A stretch of 5,103 nt of DNA. It comes from an uncultured Spirochaetaceae bacterium. Its GTDB lineage: Bacteria; Spirochaetota; Spirochaetia; Treponematales; Treponemataceae. The notes under the pieces were generated by a model. It did not search any database and had not been told where the DNA came from. It worked only from the letters and a program-made list of their open reading frames with translations. Made by a program: the position numbers and the translations under genes. Location: assembly GCA_902773215.1 (NCBI GenBank), contig CACYDQ010000143.1, positions 1 to 5,103 of the forward strand. Reading direction: 5' to 3'. This document shows positions 4,604 to 5,103 of this stretch, one piece after another. Every line of letters begins with the position of its first letter. Positions within the stretch are counted from its first letter, which is position 1.

Positions 4604-4786
4604 CTACATCTGCCTAGGGAAATGAGGTTGTGGGTTCGGACCGGGACAAGTTGGTTTTGCCGGGTCTGCGATAGGTCCGAAACTTGCGGACACCCGGACT
4701 GAGGAATACCCTCCGCTGACAAGCCGCAGTTGTGCCTGTGCCAAGGGCTGAAAAGATGAATAACTTTCATTGATTGTCTTTTTCAT
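4604..4786 (-). CDS. Proline-rich double-glycine-leader peptide, copy 1
   Basis: A 60-residue precursor. The ATG at 4786 follows AAAAGGAG by 5 bases. A longer start 11 codons upstream would overlap the end of the preceding gene and is less likely. The leader is MKKTINESYSSFQPLAQAQL followed by RLVSGG, cut after G26. The 34-residue core starts YSSVR, contains eight prolines and one Cys (C47), and ends TCPGPNPQPHFPRQM. Conservation against copy 2 is highest at the GG region, the YSS start and the TCPGPNPQPHFP block, which marks those as functional. The gene is only 25 bases after the three-pass membrane protein gene, so the two are surely co-transcribed. The core is not a bacteriocin family I recognise. 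It has the look of a proline-rich antimicrobial peptide but lacks the Arg-Pro density of known ones. Confidence 0.83.
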   Translation of the reverse strand: MKKTINESYSSFQPLAQAQLRLVSGGYSSVRVSASFGPIADPAKPTCPGPNPQPHFPRQM

Positions 4787-4811
4787 AAAAACTCCTTTTG
4801 TTACCGAATAT

Positions 4812-5081
4812 CTATTCACAAAGTGAATGTAAGTTAATACCTATGAAATACGCAAGTGCGATAATCAGTATCACTGCATAATATATGCAAAACTTTATTG
4901 CCGATGGCCCTGTAAGCTCTTTGTGCCTCCATATGAGCATATAAAGTGTCTCATTCAAGGTAAGACTGAAAAATACAATTACACATAGAGACTTATCTCT
5001 GATATATACGCAATGTATTATCCATATGGTGAAGACAATTATGAATAAAATGTTCATCACCGATAATGTATTTTTTTTCAT
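4812..5081 (-). CDS. Small three-pass membrane protein, possible immunity protein
   Basis: An 89-residue protein. The ATG at 5081 has GGAG about 9 bases upstream; an overlapping upstream ATG runs into a stop within three codons. Hydrophobic segments are at about residues 9-26 (MNILFIIVFTIWIIHCVY), 31-50 (SLCVIVFFSLTLNETLYMLI) and 62-82 (IKFCIYYAVILIIALAYFIG). They are joined by short charged turns (IRDK, WRHKEL). It is the first visible gene of the operon and its stop is 25 bases before proline-rich peptide copy 1. It may protect against a peptide encoded before the window edge or against the adjacent one. It shows no similarity I can name, and immunity is an inference from size, topology and place. 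Confidence 0.65.
   Translation of the reverse strand: MKKNTLSVMNILFIIVFTIWIIHCVYIRDKSLCVIVFFSLTLNETLYMLIWRHKELTGPSAIKFCIYYAVILIIALAYFIGINLHSLCE
4814..4828 (-). promoter_or_regulatory. Short inverted repeat before peptide copy 1
   Basis: ATTCAC and GTGAAT form a perfect 6-bp stem with a 3-base loop. It overlaps the last codons and stop of the membrane protein gene, 14 bases upstream of the AAAAGGAG site of the peptide gene. It follows the same pattern as the other gaps in this operon, but is short enough to arise by chance. Confidence 0.35.
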
Positions 5082-5103
5082 TGTTTCATCTCCAAGATAG
5101 TAG

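Larger units (their letters stand above)
4535..4799 (-). repeat. Duplicated peptide-gene segment, copy 1
   Basis: The partner of 3541-3808. Between the two copies lie the glycine-zipper peptide gene and the two-pass membrane protein gene. Recombination between the copies would delete that pair, or expand it in tandem. Confidence 0.75.

Overview
The window looks like an accessory region of a Gram-negative-type anaerobe. A spirochaete such as Treponema is my best guess, because decayed AAA/DUF4143 ATPase paralogues sit beside double-glycine-leader peptides with P-[LV]-A-[EQ]-type leaders. This rests on protein style only and is low confidence. The window splits into a left part (1-1445) with two broken ATPase genes facing outward from a shared control region, and a right part (1446-5103) with eight closely spaced minus-strand genes that look like one peptide-secretion or bacteriocin-type operon. 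The small-peptide end (about 3500-5103) is visibly more AT-rich than the ATPase end.

Left part. On the minus strand, 81-917 is the C-terminal two-thirds of an AAA-type DUF4143 ATPase, lacking its Walker A half. On the plus strand, 1164-1377 is a remnant of a similar ATPase in which about 42 N-terminal residues (with the Walker A motif) are joined, out of frame, to about 29 C-terminal residues. Between them lie two near-consensus divergent promoters. The minus-strand promoter (942-970) sits in a 33-bp tandem repeat. The plus-strand promoter (1072-1100) is overlapped by a perfect palindrome and followed by a large 5'-leader hairpin.

Right part, in order of transcription (minus strand, from 5081 down to 1446): a three-pass small membrane protein; a 60-residue GG-leader peptide with a proline-rich core; a 99-residue GG-leader, glycine-zipper bacteriocin-like peptide; a two-pass small membrane protein; a second 60-residue proline-rich GG peptide (75% identical to the first); a 58-residue GG-leader peptide; an exported protein with two tandem retropepsin-like aspartyl protease domains; and a membrane-anchored HExxH (gluzincin-like) metallopeptidase. 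Most genes have a clear Shine-Dalgarno site, and inverted repeats lie in most of the gaps ahead of them.

How they may work together (inference): the four GG peptides would be cut and exported by a C39-peptidase ABC transporter, which is not in the window. The two small membrane proteins are candidate immunity proteins. The two extracytoplasmic proteases, of unrelated catalytic types, could mature, trim or destroy the peptides in the periplasm. No RNA genes, CRISPR arrays or intact insertion sequences were seen.
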